Source of the DNA: a bacterium
GTDB lineage: Bacteria; UBP6; UBA1177
Reading direction: 5' to 3'
Length of the DNA: 64,000 nucleotides
Assembly: GCA_017538365.1 (NCBI GenBank)
Contig: JAFYIZ010000028.1
Span: 1-64,000, forward strand
The notes under the pieces were generated by a model that did no database searches, had not been told where the DNA came from, and saw nothing but the letters and a program-made list of their open reading frames with translations. Below, in pieces: positions 19,255 through 28,609 of this stretch. A program made the position numbers and the translations under genes. Position 1 is the stretch's first letter; each line of letters begins with the position of its first letter.

Positions 19255-20292
19255 ATGAGAGTTCTTATCACAGGCGGCGCAGGTTTTTTCGCGCTTCACA
19301 TGACAAAAAAATGCGTTGAAATGGGTTGTGACGTAACACTTCTCGACATTGCCGAATACCATGCGGAAGACTACGACAAATCGGTCAAACTTGTAAACGG
19401 AGATGTCCGCGACGAAAAGAAAATGGACGAGCTCATTTCGCAGACAGACTGGGTAATACATGCTGCTGCGGCTCTTCCGCTTGCAACAAGGGAAGAGATC
19501 TTCTCGACAAACGTTGACGGCAGCAGAACCGTTCTTTCTCTCTGCTACAAACACAAAGTCAAAAGAGTTGCCGTAATCTCGTCTACCGCGGTTTACGGCG
19601 TTCCAGATCATCATCCGCTTTTCGAAACCGACAAACTCGAAGGTGTCGGCAACTACGGCGAAAGCAAAGTCGCACTTGAGGGAATCTGCAACGAATACCG
19701 CGAAAAAGGGCTCTACATTTCGACAATCAGACCGAAAACCTTCATCGGAACATACCGCCTCGGCGTTTTCCAGATCCTTTACAACTGGGTCGAAGAAGGT
19801 CACAAGATCCCGCTTATAGGCAACGGAAAGAACAGATACCAGCTTCTTGAAGTTGACGATCTCTGCGATGCAGTATATCTCGCACTGTCGCACGAAGGCG
19901 ATGACGCAAACGACATTTTCAATATCGGCGCAGTCAGCACGCTCACAGAAAACGAGTATGTCGGCGCACTCTGCGAATACGCAAAAAGCGGTTCAAGAGT
20001 AATGCACACGCCGGTATGGCTTGTAATTCCGGCACTTACGATCTTTGAAAAACTTCACCTTTCGCCGCTTTACAAGTGGGTTTACGGCACAGCGCACACT
20101 GACAGTTTCGTTTCTGTCGACAAGGCGAGAAAAGTTCTCGGCTGGGAACCGAAATATGACGAGTCCCAGGCTTTGATCAGAAGCTATCAGTGGTATATCG
20201 ACAACAAGGATTCGATTGCTAAAGGAACGGGAACGACCCACAGAATCGCATGGGCACAGGGTATTCTTGCACTTTTCAAAAAATTCCTCTGA
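19255..20292 (+). CDS. NAD-dependent epimerase/dehydratase (extended SDR)
   Basis: The 345-residue protein has the extended short-chain dehydrogenase fold. The nucleotide-binding GGAGFFA is at the N-terminus, GDVRD follows, and the active site has VISSTAVYGV with Tyr and Lys in NYGESK. A substrate-side RPKTFIGTYRLGVF is also visible. Such enzymes act on nucleotide sugars or 3-beta-hydroxysteroid-like substrates; which one applies cannot be told. A strong GGAGG lies before the ATG. Codon choice is more biased than in neighbouring hypothetical genes, suggesting good expression. tsaD follows after 12 bp. Confidence 0.88.
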   Translation: MRVLITGGAGFFALHMTKKCVEMGCDVTLLDIAEYHAEDYDKSVKLVNGDVRDEKKMDELISQTDWVIHAAAALPLATREEIFSTNVDGSRTVLSLCYKHKVKRVAVISSTAVYGVPDHHPLFETDKLEGVGNYGESKVALEGICNEYREKGLYISTIRPKTFIGTYRLGVFQILYNWVEEGHKIPLIGNGKNRYQLLEVDDLCDAVYLALSHEGDDANDIFNIGAVSTLTENEYVGALCEYAKSGSRVMHTPVWLVIPALTIFEKLHLSPLYKWVYGTAHTDSFVSVDKARKVLGWEPKYDESQALIRSYQWYIDNKDSIAKGTGTTHRIAWAQGILALFKKFL

Positions 20293-20304
20293 TTTTGGCT
20301 TGAA

Positions 20305-21321
20305 ATGAGTGAAAACTATATTCTCGGCATAGAAAGCAGCTGCGATGACACTTCGGTCGCGGTCGTTTCGTCAGATTTTCACGTCCTTTCGGTAAAAACT
20401 GTCTCGCAGACGAGCGTTCACAGACTTTTCGGCGGCGTTATTCCCGAAATCGCCTCACGAAATCACTTGGCTTGGGTGATTCCGGCAGTCAATGCGGCTT
20501 TGCAGGATTCCGGCAAAACTAAAGATGACATTTCTGCGATCGCAGTCACAAACTATCCTGGACTTACCGGTAGCCTTCTTATCGGCGTAAGTGCGGCAAA
20601 AGGGCTTGCATTGGGCTGGAAAAAGCCGATAATCGCGGTAAACCACTTGAATGCCCACATCGCTTCTGCCTTTTTAGAAAGGGAGAAAAGGCCTGAGTTT
20701 CCGTATCTTGCCCTCGTCGTTTCGGGCGGTCACACATCGCTCATAGACATTTCCGAAAACGAAAGAACTGTTCTCGGCGAAACGATGGATGATGCGGCGG
20801 GAGAGGCTTTCGACAAAATCGCGAAAATGGCCGATCTCGGTTATCCCGGTGGTCCGATAATCGACAAAATGGCGGCAGCGGGAGATGCGAAAAAGTACAA
20901 TCTGCCGTATCTGCTAAAGAACAACAACAAATATGCCGATGATATCGTCTTTTCATTCAGCGGAATAAAATCTGCTGTAAAGCGTTTCTTGGACGAAGGA
21001 GAGGTTGATATGCCGTCTCTCATGGCTTCATTCCAAAACAGGATCGTCGAACTTATCGAAAGGAAGGTCAAACTCGCTTTAAGCAGGAAAAAATATACCG
21101 CTTTCGTTGTTTCCGGCGGTGTCAGCGCAAATAGCGCGGTTCGTAAAATGGCAGAAAATATCGCTGCAAAATACGGGCTTGCGCTCTATATGCCGGAACT
21201 CAAATACTGCCAGGACAACGGTGCCATGGTTGCAGCAGCGGCAATGCCCGACTTCTTCTCAGGCCGTTTTTCGGCTCTAGATTTTGATGTTTCTCCGACT
21301 GTAAGACCGAAAATCCACTGA
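20305..21321 (+). CDS. tsaD: tRNA N6-adenosine threonylcarbamoyltransferase TsaD
   Basis: The 338-residue protein has the Kae1/TsaD ASKHA fold: ILGIESSCDDTSVAVV, the metal-binding HLNAH, VVSGGHTSL, DDAAGEAFDKIAK and a final CQDNGAMVA. It transfers the threonylcarbamoyl group from TC-AMP to A37 of ANN-decoding tRNAs, with TsaB and TsaE. The gene ends at a convergent junction filled with octameric repeats (21328-21399). Confidence 0.97.
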   Translation: MSENYILGIESSCDDTSVAVVSSDFHVLSVKTVSQTSVHRLFGGVIPEIASRNHLAWVIPAVNAALQDSGKTKDDISAIAVTNYPGLTGSLLIGVSAAKGLALGWKKPIIAVNHLNAHIASAFLEREKRPEFPYLALVVSGGHTSLIDISENERTVLGETMDDAAGEAFDKIAKMADLGYPGGPIIDKMAAAGDAKKYNLPYLLKNNNKYADDIVFSFSGIKSAVKRFLDEGEVDMPSLMASFQNRIVELIERKVKLALSRKKYTAFVVSGGVSANSAVRKMAENIAAKYGLALYMPELKYCQDNGAMVAAAAMPDFFSGRFSALDFDVSPTVRPKIH

Positions 21322-21327
21322 ATGTCG

Positions 21328-21399
21328 TGATCACGGCATCCCTGTATCTTGTAATCTCGGCTTTTCGGGATCTCGGTATCCCGATATCGCGGGATTCCG
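21328..21399. repeat. Nine degenerate 8-bp repeats in the tsaD/pilR junction
   Basis: The 80-bp gap between the convergent tsaD and pilR stops is almost entirely nine consecutive octamers: tgatcacg, gcatccct, gtatcttg, taatctcg, gcttttcg, ggatctcg, gtatcccg, atatcgcg, ggattccg. The rough consensus is NNATCYCG. Adjacent units form alternative hairpins: CGGGAT 21366-21371, ATCCCG 21378-21383 and CGGGAT 21390-21395 are mutually complementary with 6-base loops. The array could act as a two-way terminator. Confidence 0.75.
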
Positions 21400-21401
21400 G
21401 T

Positions 21402-22829
21402 TTATTCCTTATCGTCTTTTATTCCGAGTTTGCTCATGCGGTATCTGAGCATTCTTTCTGTGAGATTGAGCAGAACACAAGTGTCGTGGCGGTTGTAATT
21501 CGTCTTTTTAAGTGCTTGAATTATATAACGTTTTTCGATGTCTGCCAAAATTTCGTCAAGGTCTACGTTGTGAGAGAGGTCAACTTCGAAAGGATTGGAT
21601 TTAGCGGTTTGCGGTTGAGCCATTGAAGGCATCGTCTTTTCGAAGTGAGTTTCGGTGACAAGCCCGTCATGAGCGAAAATCGTGCCGCGTTCGACGATGT
21701 TTTTGAGTTCCCTGACATTTCCGGGGAAGGTGTAGTGATTCAAGAAGTTGAGAGTTTCTTCTGAAAATCTGAAATTTGTTCCCGTTTTCTTTGAAAACTG
21801 TTCCAAAAACATATTGGCAAGCGGCATTATGTCGGCGCGTCTTTCGGCAAGCGGCGGAATGTAAAGCTCGATTACATTAAGGCGGAAATATAAGTCTTCA
21901 CGGAACTTTCCTTTTTTGATCTGCTCCTGAAGGTTCTTGTTTGTTGCCGCGATAAGGCGTACACCGGTCGGTATTTTTTCGGTTCCGCCGACACGTGTGA
22001 AAACGCGCTCCTGAAGAACACGAAGCAGTTTAACCTGCATGTTTTCGCCGAGTTCGCCGATTTCATCCAGGAAAAGCGTGCCGTTTCCTGCAACTTCGAA
22101 GTAACCTTTTTTTGTCTGGTATGCGCCGGTGAAAGAGCCTTTTTCGTGACCGAAAAGTTCGCTTTCGAGAAGGTTTTCAGGGATTGCGCCGCAGTTTATC
22201 GGATACCACGGAAGATCGCCTCTGCCGCTGTGTTTGTGGATGAAGTTTGCCAGAACCTCCTTTCCGGTTCCGCTGTCTCCGGTGATGAGAACCGTGCTGT
22301 CGGTAGGAGCAATGCGGAGCGCCAGTTCGAGGATTTTTTTCATCTGCGGGCTCTGAGCCACGATTCCAGTTTCTTCGGGAATATTCTGAAAATCGGTGTC
22401 GGTTCGCTTTGTCTGCACGGTTTTTGCAGGTTCGCTGTTTTTCTGCGCCTGTGCAGAGGCAACGCACTTTTTAACGATGTCGCGTATTTCGGCGACGTTG
22501 AAAGGCTTGCTGACATAGTCGACGGCTCCCAGTTCTATCGCCTTTATGGCCTGTTCGGTCGAAGCGTATGCCGTGATTACGATCACCTGAGATTTCGGGC
22601 TTGTGTGAAGCAGTTCATTCAGAAGATCTATGCCGTCTATAGCTTCAGGCATATTGTAATCCATTAAAATTACTGTAAATTTTTCTTCTTTAAGCTTTTT
22701 TAGCGCGATTTCTCCGTTTTCTGCCGTAGTAACGTCGTAGCCGTCTTTTTTCAGCAGAATCTGCAGAAACTGACGCATACTGAGTTCGTCGTCAACAACT
22801 AAAATTTTAACTTTTTCGGATATGTCCAT
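21402..22829 (-). CDS. pilR: Sigma-54-dependent response regulator, PilR-like
   Basis: The 475-residue protein has a receiver domain with Asp57 (VILMDYNMP), a sigma-54 interaction AAA+ domain and a C-terminal Fis-type helix-turn-helix. The AAA+ domain shows GDSGTGKEVLA, the sigma-54 contact loop GSFTGA (GAFTGA variant) and GNGTLFLDEIGEL. Phosphorylated by PilS, PilR activates sigma-54 transcription of pilin genes in other bacteria. The ATG overlaps the pilS stop by one base (TAATG), and pilus genes lie upstream in the same run, supporting the PilR name over NtrC. Confidence 0.92.
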   Translation of the reverse strand: MDISEKVKILVVDDELSMRQFLQILLKKDGYDVTTAENGEIALKKLKEEKFTVILMDYNMPEAIDGIDLLNELLHTSPKSQVIVITAYASTEQAIKAIELGAVDYVSKPFNVAEIRDIVKKCVASAQAQKNSEPAKTVQTKRTDTDFQNIPEETGIVAQSPQMKKILELALRIAPTDSTVLITGDSGTGKEVLANFIHKHSGRGDLPWYPINCGAIPENLLESELFGHEKGSFTGAYQTKKGYFEVAGNGTLFLDEIGELGENMQVKLLRVLQERVFTRVGGTEKIPTGVRLIAATNKNLQEQIKKGKFREDLYFRLNVIELYIPPLAERRADIMPLANMFLEQFSKKTGTNFRFSEETLNFLNHYTFPGNVRELKNIVERGTIFAHDGLVTETHFEKTMPSMAQPQTAKSNPFEVDLSHNVDLDEILADIEKRYIIQALKKTNYNRHDTCVLLNLTERMLRYRMSKLGIKDDKE

Positions 22830-24400
22830 TATTGTGCCTTGGTTTTAAAATCAATAATAATTCTCGCACCTTTGTCGGTGTTGACGGCTTTTACCGTGCC
22901 TCCGTGTTTGGTAACTATTCTGTAAACGAGAGCGAGTCCTAAGCCGGTTCCCCGCTTTTTGGTTGAGAAAAACGGGTCGAAAATCTTGTCGATATTTTTT
23001 TCATTGAAACCTGAACCTGTGTCGTCGAAGTAAAGCTTGAAAGAGTTGTCTGAAATTTCGGAAAATATGTCTATTTCACCCTCATCGTTCATTTCTTCCG
23101 CGCTGTTTGTCATTATGTTCCAGAAAACCTGTTTCAGCTTTTCGGCATCTCCCAGAACTGAAAACTCGTCTACTTTGCAGGTGATTTTGACTTTCGGATG
23201 ACCGAGTCTGAAAAGTGTTACGACGTCACGTAGAATCGAGCTCGGAACGCATTCCATCAAGGTGTAGGAAGTCTCTTCAGTGTACCTGAAAAGAGAGTCG
23301 AGCAGGGTTTTGACGCGCGTTCCTTCACGCCTGATGATGTCAATGAGTTCGGTCGTGTCAGATTCGGGCTGGATTTCCTGTATTTCGGAAAACATGAGTT
23401 CACTCGCTCCAATGAGGCTTGTGAGCGGATTTTTTATCTCATGGGCGATAGTTGCCGTGAGTTTTCCGATTGTCGCCAGCTTTTCCTGAAGTTCGAAACT
23501 TTCCTCCTGTTTCCTGATAGCCGTAAGATCAGAAAATATAACGACTTTCTGGTTTTCGATGTACGGCATTACCGTGTAGGAAAGCCATATTCCGTCAATT
23601 TTTTTCTCCGACCACGCGCCGTTTGAAGCGGTGTCTTTCGTTGCTTCGGCTAAGAATTTATCGAGAATGTTTTCAAATTGTTCCGCATATCTGTTTACGT
23701 AAAATTTTGTCGTTTCATCAAAAATAACGATACCGATGTTTATCTGCGAAAATATTGCGAAAAAGTGCTTTTCCATCTCTTTGTTTCTGCGCGTTGATTC
23801 GATCAGCGAACTGTTAGCCTGTCGGAAACTTTTCGTGATCCTGCTTGCTACGAAACCTGTGAAAGAGAAAAAGAGAAGATAGGTGAAAAGACGCGAAAAG
23901 TACGATTCCCACGAAGCGGAGTAGGTTTTCACAAGTTCTGAAGTTATTAGAGGAAGAAAGGAAAACTTAACGGAAACGCCTTGCAGAAGCAGAAGAAAGA
24001 AAGCGTAAAGCGTCGTGATTATAGCACCTTTTTCACGCATCAGAATGCCGGCATAAATGATGTTTATGATTATTACATAAAGGTATGGAGAACTTATGCC
24101 GCCGCTTATGTACGAAACCAGAACCCAGAACGTAATTTCTACGACGAACTGCAAATGCGCGAAAAGAGTCAGATATTTTTCACGAACGAATCGGCTGAAG
24201 ATTAGTGAAACGATGTTGAAAACGAGTAGAAAAAATGCCGAAAGGAGAAAAAGTTTGTTCGCAAAGGAAAAAATATCTGTGTTTTCACGAACGAAAGGAA
24301 AAAGGAAAAATGAAAATATAACAGTGAAAATGAAGAAAAAACGAATTATCAGATAGTAGTTCAGGTGATTGCGGAATTCGTCCGCCGAGAGAAGGTTCAT
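22829..24400 (-). CDS. pilS: Sensor histidine kinase, PilS-like
   Basis: The 523-residue kinase has about six membrane segments (residues 15-195), a PAS-like linker, the phosphoacceptor H-box TIAHEIKNPLTSL near residue 317, and the ATPase boxes NIMTNSAEEM, DTGSGF and GTGLGLALVYRI. It should phosphorylate the adjacent PilR. It overlaps both neighbours (pilC by ATGA, pilR by TAATG), which indicates tight coupling of the sensor pair to the pilus motor genes. Confidence 0.92.
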   Translation of the reverse strand: MNLLSADEFRNHLNYYLIIRFFFIFTVIFSFFLFPFVRENTDIFSFANKLFLLSAFFLLVFNIVSLIFSRFVREKYLTLFAHLQFVVEITFWVLVSYISGGISSPYLYVIIINIIYAGILMREKGAIITTLYAFFLLLLQGVSVKFSFLPLITSELVKTYSASWESYFSRLFTYLLFFSFTGFVASRITKSFRQANSSLIESTRRNKEMEKHFFAIFSQINIGIVIFDETTKFYVNRYAEQFENILDKFLAEATKDTASNGAWSEKKIDGIWLSYTVMPYIENQKVVIFSDLTAIRKQEESFELQEKLATIGKLTATIAHEIKNPLTSLIGASELMFSEIQEIQPESDTTELIDIIRREGTRVKTLLDSLFRYTEETSYTLMECVPSSILRDVVTLFRLGHPKVKITCKVDEFSVLGDAEKLKQVFWNIMTNSAEEMNDEGEIDIFSEISDNSFKLYFDDTGSGFNEKNIDKIFDPFFSTKKRGTGLGLALVYRIVTKHGGTVKAVNTDKGARIIIDFKTKAQ

Positions 24401-25590
24401 CCGACAGCTTTACCCATGCTGAACATCGGCAGGTACATAGCGACCATCATCGTTCCGACGATGCCGCCGATTACGACCATGAGGATAGGCTCGATCATGC
24501 TGGTGAGACCGTCGACTGCGACATCGACTTCCTCTTCGTAGAAGTCTGCAATTTTATTGAGCATTGTATCCATAGCACCGGTTGCTTCACCGACACCGAT
24601 CATCTGAACGACCATCGATGGGAAAACTTTGGCTTCGGTAAGCGGGGTCGTCATGTCGCTTCCTTCGATAACTTTCTGTCTGACGAACATGATTGCCTTT
24701 TCAATCATCATGTTTCCTGAAGTTCTTGAAACAACTTCAAGACCGTCAACAAGCGGAACACCTGAACTTACGAGGGTTCCCAAAGTTCTCGTGAATCTTG
24801 CAACGGCAGATTTTCTGATGAGGTCGCCGACTACCGGAGCGTTGAGGGCGTATCTGTGGACGCCGAAACGGAATTTCGGGTTTTTCATTGCCGTTCTGAA
24901 TGCAATAACGATACCGACAAGTCCGCCGATTACGAAAAGGATGTTTGCCTGCATCCATTCACTCATATCAACGATAACCTGTGTTAGACCCGGTAGTTGC
25001 TGACCGTTGCTCATAAAGAGCTGTGCAAACGTAGGAACAACGTAGTAGAGAAGAACGATAGTGATTGCAATTGTTGCTGTGAGGACGATTGCAGGATATT
25101 TCATGGCACTTTTGATTTTCGCTGTTGTTGCAGCGTTTTTTTCAAGGAATATCGCAAGACGGTCAAGAATCGTATCCAGGATACCGCCGACTTCGCCTGC
25201 CGCGACGAGGTTGACGTAAAGGTCAGTAAAAACTTTGTGGTCTTTCAGTGAATCACTAAGCGATTTACCTTCTTCGACCGAGTTTTTGACCTTTCTCAAA
25301 ATGCTGCGGAAATAAGGCGTTTCCGACTGAGCGGCAAGGATTTCCAAGCCTTGGATAATCGAAAGACCGGCGTTGATCATGGTTGCGAACTGACGTGTAA
25401 AGATAACAAGCTCTTTCGGCTTCATTCCGCCGCCGCCGAGCTCTATTTTTGTCCAGTCCTTTTTCAGCGAGTCAATTCTGACACCTTGAGCCAATAAGGC
25501 TTGTCTTGCTCCTTTTTCATCATCGGCATCTATTGAGCCTCTGACTGTTTCGCCCTTTTTGTTGACACCGGCATACTTGTAAAAAGGCAT
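24397..25590 (-). CDS. pilC: Type IV pilus inner-membrane platform protein PilC
   Basis: The 397-residue protein has two GspF/PilC domains with membrane segments around 170-195, 215-240 and 370-390. Conserved elements are KPKELVIFTRQFATMINAGL, LVNLVAAGEVGGILD and SMIEPILMVVIGGIVG. It anchors the PilB and PilT motors at the inner membrane. GGAGG precedes the ATG. It follows pilT by 3 bp. Compared with GspF in this window it has the PilC-type N-terminus (MPFYKYAGVNKKGETVRGS). Confidence 0.95.
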   Translation of the reverse strand: MPFYKYAGVNKKGETVRGSIDADDEKGARQALLAQGVRIDSLKKDWTKIELGGGGMKPKELVIFTRQFATMINAGLSIIQGLEILAAQSETPYFRSILRKVKNSVEEGKSLSDSLKDHKVFTDLYVNLVAAGEVGGILDTILDRLAIFLEKNAATTAKIKSAMKYPAIVLTATIAITIVLLYYVVPTFAQLFMSNGQQLPGLTQVIVDMSEWMQANILFVIGGLVGIVIAFRTAMKNPKFRFGVHRYALNAPVVGDLIRKSAVARFTRTLGTLVSSGVPLVDGLEVVSRTSGNMMIEKAIMFVRQKVIEGSDMTTPLTEAKVFPSMVVQMIGVGEATGAMDTMLNKIADFYEEEVDVAVDGLTSMIEPILMVVIGGIVGTMMVAMYLPMFSMGKAVG

Positions 25591-25593
25591 TTT

Positions 25594-26691
25594 TTACCTC
25601 CTCGTTTGGTTTGTTCTTGCGAGAATAGCCTGGAATTCGTCCAGATGCGGAACTAATGTCAAAGCATCTTCCATGCTGATGACATCGTTACGAACCAGTC
25701 TGGCGAGATCCTGCGTCATAGTCTGCATTCCGCTGTCGTTCTGGCCCGACTGCATGCTGGAATATATCTGCTGAAGCTTTTCTTCACGGATGAGGTTTCT
25801 GATAGCTGCGTTCGGAACCATGACTTCGCAGGCAATAACACGGCCTCCGCCGTATTTCTTCGGAATAAGCGTCTGTGCGACGATGCCCTGAAGAACGAAG
25901 CTGAGCTGTGCTCTGACCTGATTCTGCTGGTTTACGGGGAACATATCGATGATTCTGTTTATCGTTTCGATCGTGCTGTTCGTATGGAGCGTAGCAAGTG
26001 CAAGGTGACCTGTTTCAGAAACGCTGAGAGCAGTCGACATGGTCTCGATATCACGGATTTCACCGATGAGGACGATATCGGGGTCCTGCCTCAAAACAAC
26101 GCGGAGAGCCGATGCGAAAGAACCTGTATCGGCGCCGACTTCACGCTGGTTGACGATGCAGTTTTTATGCGAATGGATGAACTCGATAGGATCTTCGATC
26201 GTTACTATGTGTCCGTGACGGTTACGGTTGATGTAGTCGACCATCGAAGCAAGCGTTGTTGATTTTCCGCTTCCCGTCGGTCCTGTGACGAGAATAAGGC
26301 CTTTTGGTTTCTTTGCGAGTTCTTCAACTATCGGCGGAAGACCGAGCTGTCTGAAATCAAGGATTTTGTAGGGAATGACACGGATCGCGGCACTGACTGC
26401 GCCTCTCTGCATGAAGACGTTAGCTCTGAAACGGCTCAGATTTTTGACACCGAAGCTGAGGTCGAGTTCGTTCTTTTCCTCAAAAACCTTTTTCTGCTTT
26501 TCTGTCAGAATGCTGTATGCCAGCTTTTTTGTGTCTACCGGAGAGAGCGGCGGCACGTTTACCGGTCTCAGATTTCCGTCGATTCTGAGCTGAGGCGGTG
26601 AACCGCTGGTAATGTGAAGGTCGGATGCTCCCTGTTCAATCATCAGAGAGAGCAGATCCTGCAGAGAAACTGTAGCATTGGGATTTTCCAT
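25594..26691 (-). CDS. pilT: Type IV pilus retraction ATPase PilT
   Basis: The 365-residue ATPase has Walker A GPTGSGKSTTLASM near residue 140, Walker B DIVLIGEIRD, a His box LATLHTNSTIETINRI and the PilT-specific AIRNLIREEKLQQIYSSMQSG near the C-terminus. PilT drives pilus depolymerisation and twitching motility. GAGG lies before the ATG, and pilB ends 11 bp upstream. Its presence indicates a retractile pilus rather than only a secretion pseudopilus. Confidence 0.96.
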   Translation of the reverse strand: MENPNATVSLQDLLSLMIEQGASDLHITSGSPPQLRIDGNLRPVNVPPLSPVDTKKLAYSILTEKQKKVFEEKNELDLSFGVKNLSRFRANVFMQRGAVSAAIRVIPYKILDFRQLGLPPIVEELAKKPKGLILVTGPTGSGKSTTLASMVDYINRNRHGHIVTIEDPIEFIHSHKNCIVNQREVGADTGSFASALRVVLRQDPDIVLIGEIRDIETMSTALSVSETGHLALATLHTNSTIETINRIIDMFPVNQQNQVRAQLSFVLQGIVAQTLIPKKYGGGRVIACEVMVPNAAIRNLIREEKLQQIYSSMQSGQNDSGMQTMTQDLARLVRNDVISMEDALTLVPHLDEFQAILARTNQTRR

Positions 26692-26702
26692 TTTTATACC
26701 TC

Positions 26703-28448
26703 TTATGCGTTTTCATCCGGTGCCGTGTTTCTTAAAACTTCGGCTATACTTGTCGTTCCTTCGAGAAGCCTCAAATTCGCACTCATTCTCATGGTTTTCA
26801 TACCGAGCTTTATAGCGAGCTCTTTGAGTTCCATCGAACTTGCGCCGTTAAGTATTGCGTCTTTCAAAGGATCGGTCATTTTCATAACTTCGTAAAAAGC
26901 GATACGGCCTTTGTAACCAGTACCGTTGCAGACTTCGCAGCCTTTACCCTGATAAATCTGGTAGCCGTCAGCAATCTGTTCTTCCTTGATTCCGAGTTTG
27001 AGCAGTTCCGATTTCGGCACATCAATCGGCTCTTTGCAGTTGTAGCATATCTTTCTGCCGAGTCTCTGCGCCATGATGCAGTTGACTGAAGAAGTGACAA
27101 GGAAACTTTCAACACCCATGTTGATAAGACGGGTGATAGTCGAAGGTGCGTCGTTTGTGTGGAGCGTACTCAAAACCATGTGACCCGTGATAGCAGCTTT
27201 TACCGCGATGTCGGCAGTTTCGAAGTCACGGATCTCACCGACCATCATGATATCGGGGTCCTGACGAAGGAATGAACGGAGCGCCGAAGCGAAGGTAAGA
27301 CCTACCTGCTCACGGATCGCAACCTGGTTGATACCTTCGAGGTTGAACTCGACAGGGTCTTCAGCCGTCGAAATGTTGACGTCCTCTTTGTTGAGGTCGG
27401 AAAGGGCAGAGTAAAGTGTCGTCGTTTTTCCCGAACCGGTAGGTCCCGTAACGAGCATCATTCCATAAGGTTTGTATATCGCTTCTTTGAAAATTTCGAG
27501 CTGATCGGGGAAGAAACCGAGCTTGGTCATATCGAGCTGAAGGTTGCTCTTATCGAGAAGTCGGAGAACGACTTTTTCACCGAAAATTACGGGGCAGACC
27601 GAAACACGGAAGTCCATGTCCTCGCCCTGACCGATTTTGATTTTAATACGACCGTCCTGAGGAATACGTTTTTCCGCGATATCGAGGTTCGCCATGACTT
27701 TGAGTCTGGCGACTATCGCATCCATCGTATTTCTCGGCGGATGAACGACGTCGTACAGGACACCATCCATTCTGAGACGGATTCTGAAGCTTTTTTCGTA
27801 AGGCTCAACGTGAATATCGGATGCTTTCTTCTTGATCGCGTCAAGCAGGACCATGTTGACGAAACGGATGACCGGCGCTTCTTCCGAGTTGCGGATCATG
27901 TCTTCGAGAGAAGTGCTTTCATCGAAATTGGTTTCACTCAGTTTGACGTCATCGGCTTCACTGAGAAGGGTTTCCATGTCAAAACTGATGTCGCCGTATT
28001 TTCTCTCTTCTTTTTTAGCCTGATCGCCGTAGTATTTTGTGATCGCCGCTTCGATATCGGTTGCCGAAGCGATTACGACTTCGACATTGTAGTCTGTCAG
28101 AAACTTGATGTCGTCCTGCGCGTTCATGTTCGAAGGATCGGCCATTGCGACAGTGAGAGTATTGCCTATTCTCGAAATCGGGATGACGTTGTAGCGCGTT
28201 ACTATCTGCTCATTGAGCAGGGCAATGACTTCAGGCTGAATTTCAAGCTCCGAAAGGTCTATCTTCGGAACGTTGTACTGCTCGCTGAGAATGTCGACAA
28301 GCTGATTTTCATTGAGTCTGTTTTCTTTGAAAAGTATGTCTTTTATGCTTTCTCCCGATTCAATCGAGAGTTCTTCGAGAGATTTCAGTTCCGGCAGGGA
28401 AATGATTCCTCTCTTTATCAGCATTCCTGTTAACTGTCTGTTGTTCAA
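26703..28448 (-). CDS. pilB: Type IV pilus extension ATPase PilB
   Basis: The 581-residue ATPase has an N-terminal MshEN/GspE_N domain (about 1-160) and the motor domain with [23 protein letters not shown] and [12 protein letters not shown]. The zinc tetracysteine is CYNC with CEVCNGTGYKG. I prefer the TTG at 28448, which has GGAG exactly 6 bp upstream, over the in-frame GTG at 28460, which has no ribosome binding site. This removes four residues. It is the first gene of pilB-pilT-pilC-pilS-pilR, behind the strong promoter at 28485-28512. Confidence 0.95.
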   Translation of the reverse strand: MNNRQLTGMLIKRGIISLPELKSLEELSIESGESIKDILFKENRLNENQLVDILSEQYNVPKIDLSELEIQPEVIALLNEQIVTRYNVIPISRIGNTLTVAMADPSNMNAQDDIKFLTDYNVEVVIASATDIEAAITKYYGDQAKKEERKYGDISFDMETLLSEADDVKLSETNFDESTSLEDMIRNSEEAPVIRFVNMVLLDAIKKKASDIHVEPYEKSFRIRLRMDGVLYDVVHPPRNTMDAIVARLKVMANLDIAEKRIPQDGRIKIKIGQGEDMDFRVSVCPVIFGEKVVLRLLDKSNLQLDMTKLGFFPDQLEIFKEAIYKPYGMMLVTGPTGSGKTTTLYSALSDLNKEDVNISTAEDPVEFNLEGINQVAIREQVGLTFASALRSFLRQDPDIMMVGEIRDFETADIAVKAAITGHMVLSTLHTNDAPSTITRLINMGVESFLVTSSVNCIMAQRLGRKICYNCKEPIDVPKSELLKLGIKEEQIADGYQIYQGKGCEVCNGTGYKGRIAFYEVMKMTDPLKDAILNGASSMELKELAIKLGMKTMRMSANLRLLEGTTSIAEVLRNTAPDENA

Positions 28449-28484
28449 AAGCAACTCCACAAGCGGTTGTCATTCACCCGCGGC

Positions 28485-28512
28485 ATTATATTTTTATAAT
28501 TTGTAACGTCAA
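28485..28512 (-). promoter_or_regulatory. Strong promoter for the pil operon
   Basis: On the minus strand: TTGACG (28507-28512), a 16-bp spacer and a perfect TATAAT (28485-28490), then GCCGCG. It is a sigma-70-type promoter. No -24/-12 sigma-54 element was seen here, so the encoded PilR probably acts on a pilin gene elsewhere. Confidence 0.7.
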
Positions 28513-28546
28513 GAAATGCGTGTATTTTAATGAAAAAATCTTTTTA

Positions 28547-28575
28547 TTGATTCTGTTGAAAAAAAACTTTAAAGT
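28547..28575 (+). promoter_or_regulatory. Candidate promoter for surface protein A
   Basis: TTGATT (28547-28552), a 17-bp spacer and TAAAGT (28570-28575) precede a T-run. It lies 35 bp before the GGAGG-led ATG at 28610 and is divergent from the pil promoter. Confidence 0.4.
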
Positions 28576-28609
28576 ATTTTGTTTTTTCTTTGAACTTACG
28601 GAGGATTCT

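Noticed and set aside
18622-19893. 423-codon minus-strand open frame across the lipoprotein and epimerase genes
   Set aside because: It overlaps two well-supported genes in full and its translation has no recognisable domain or signal.
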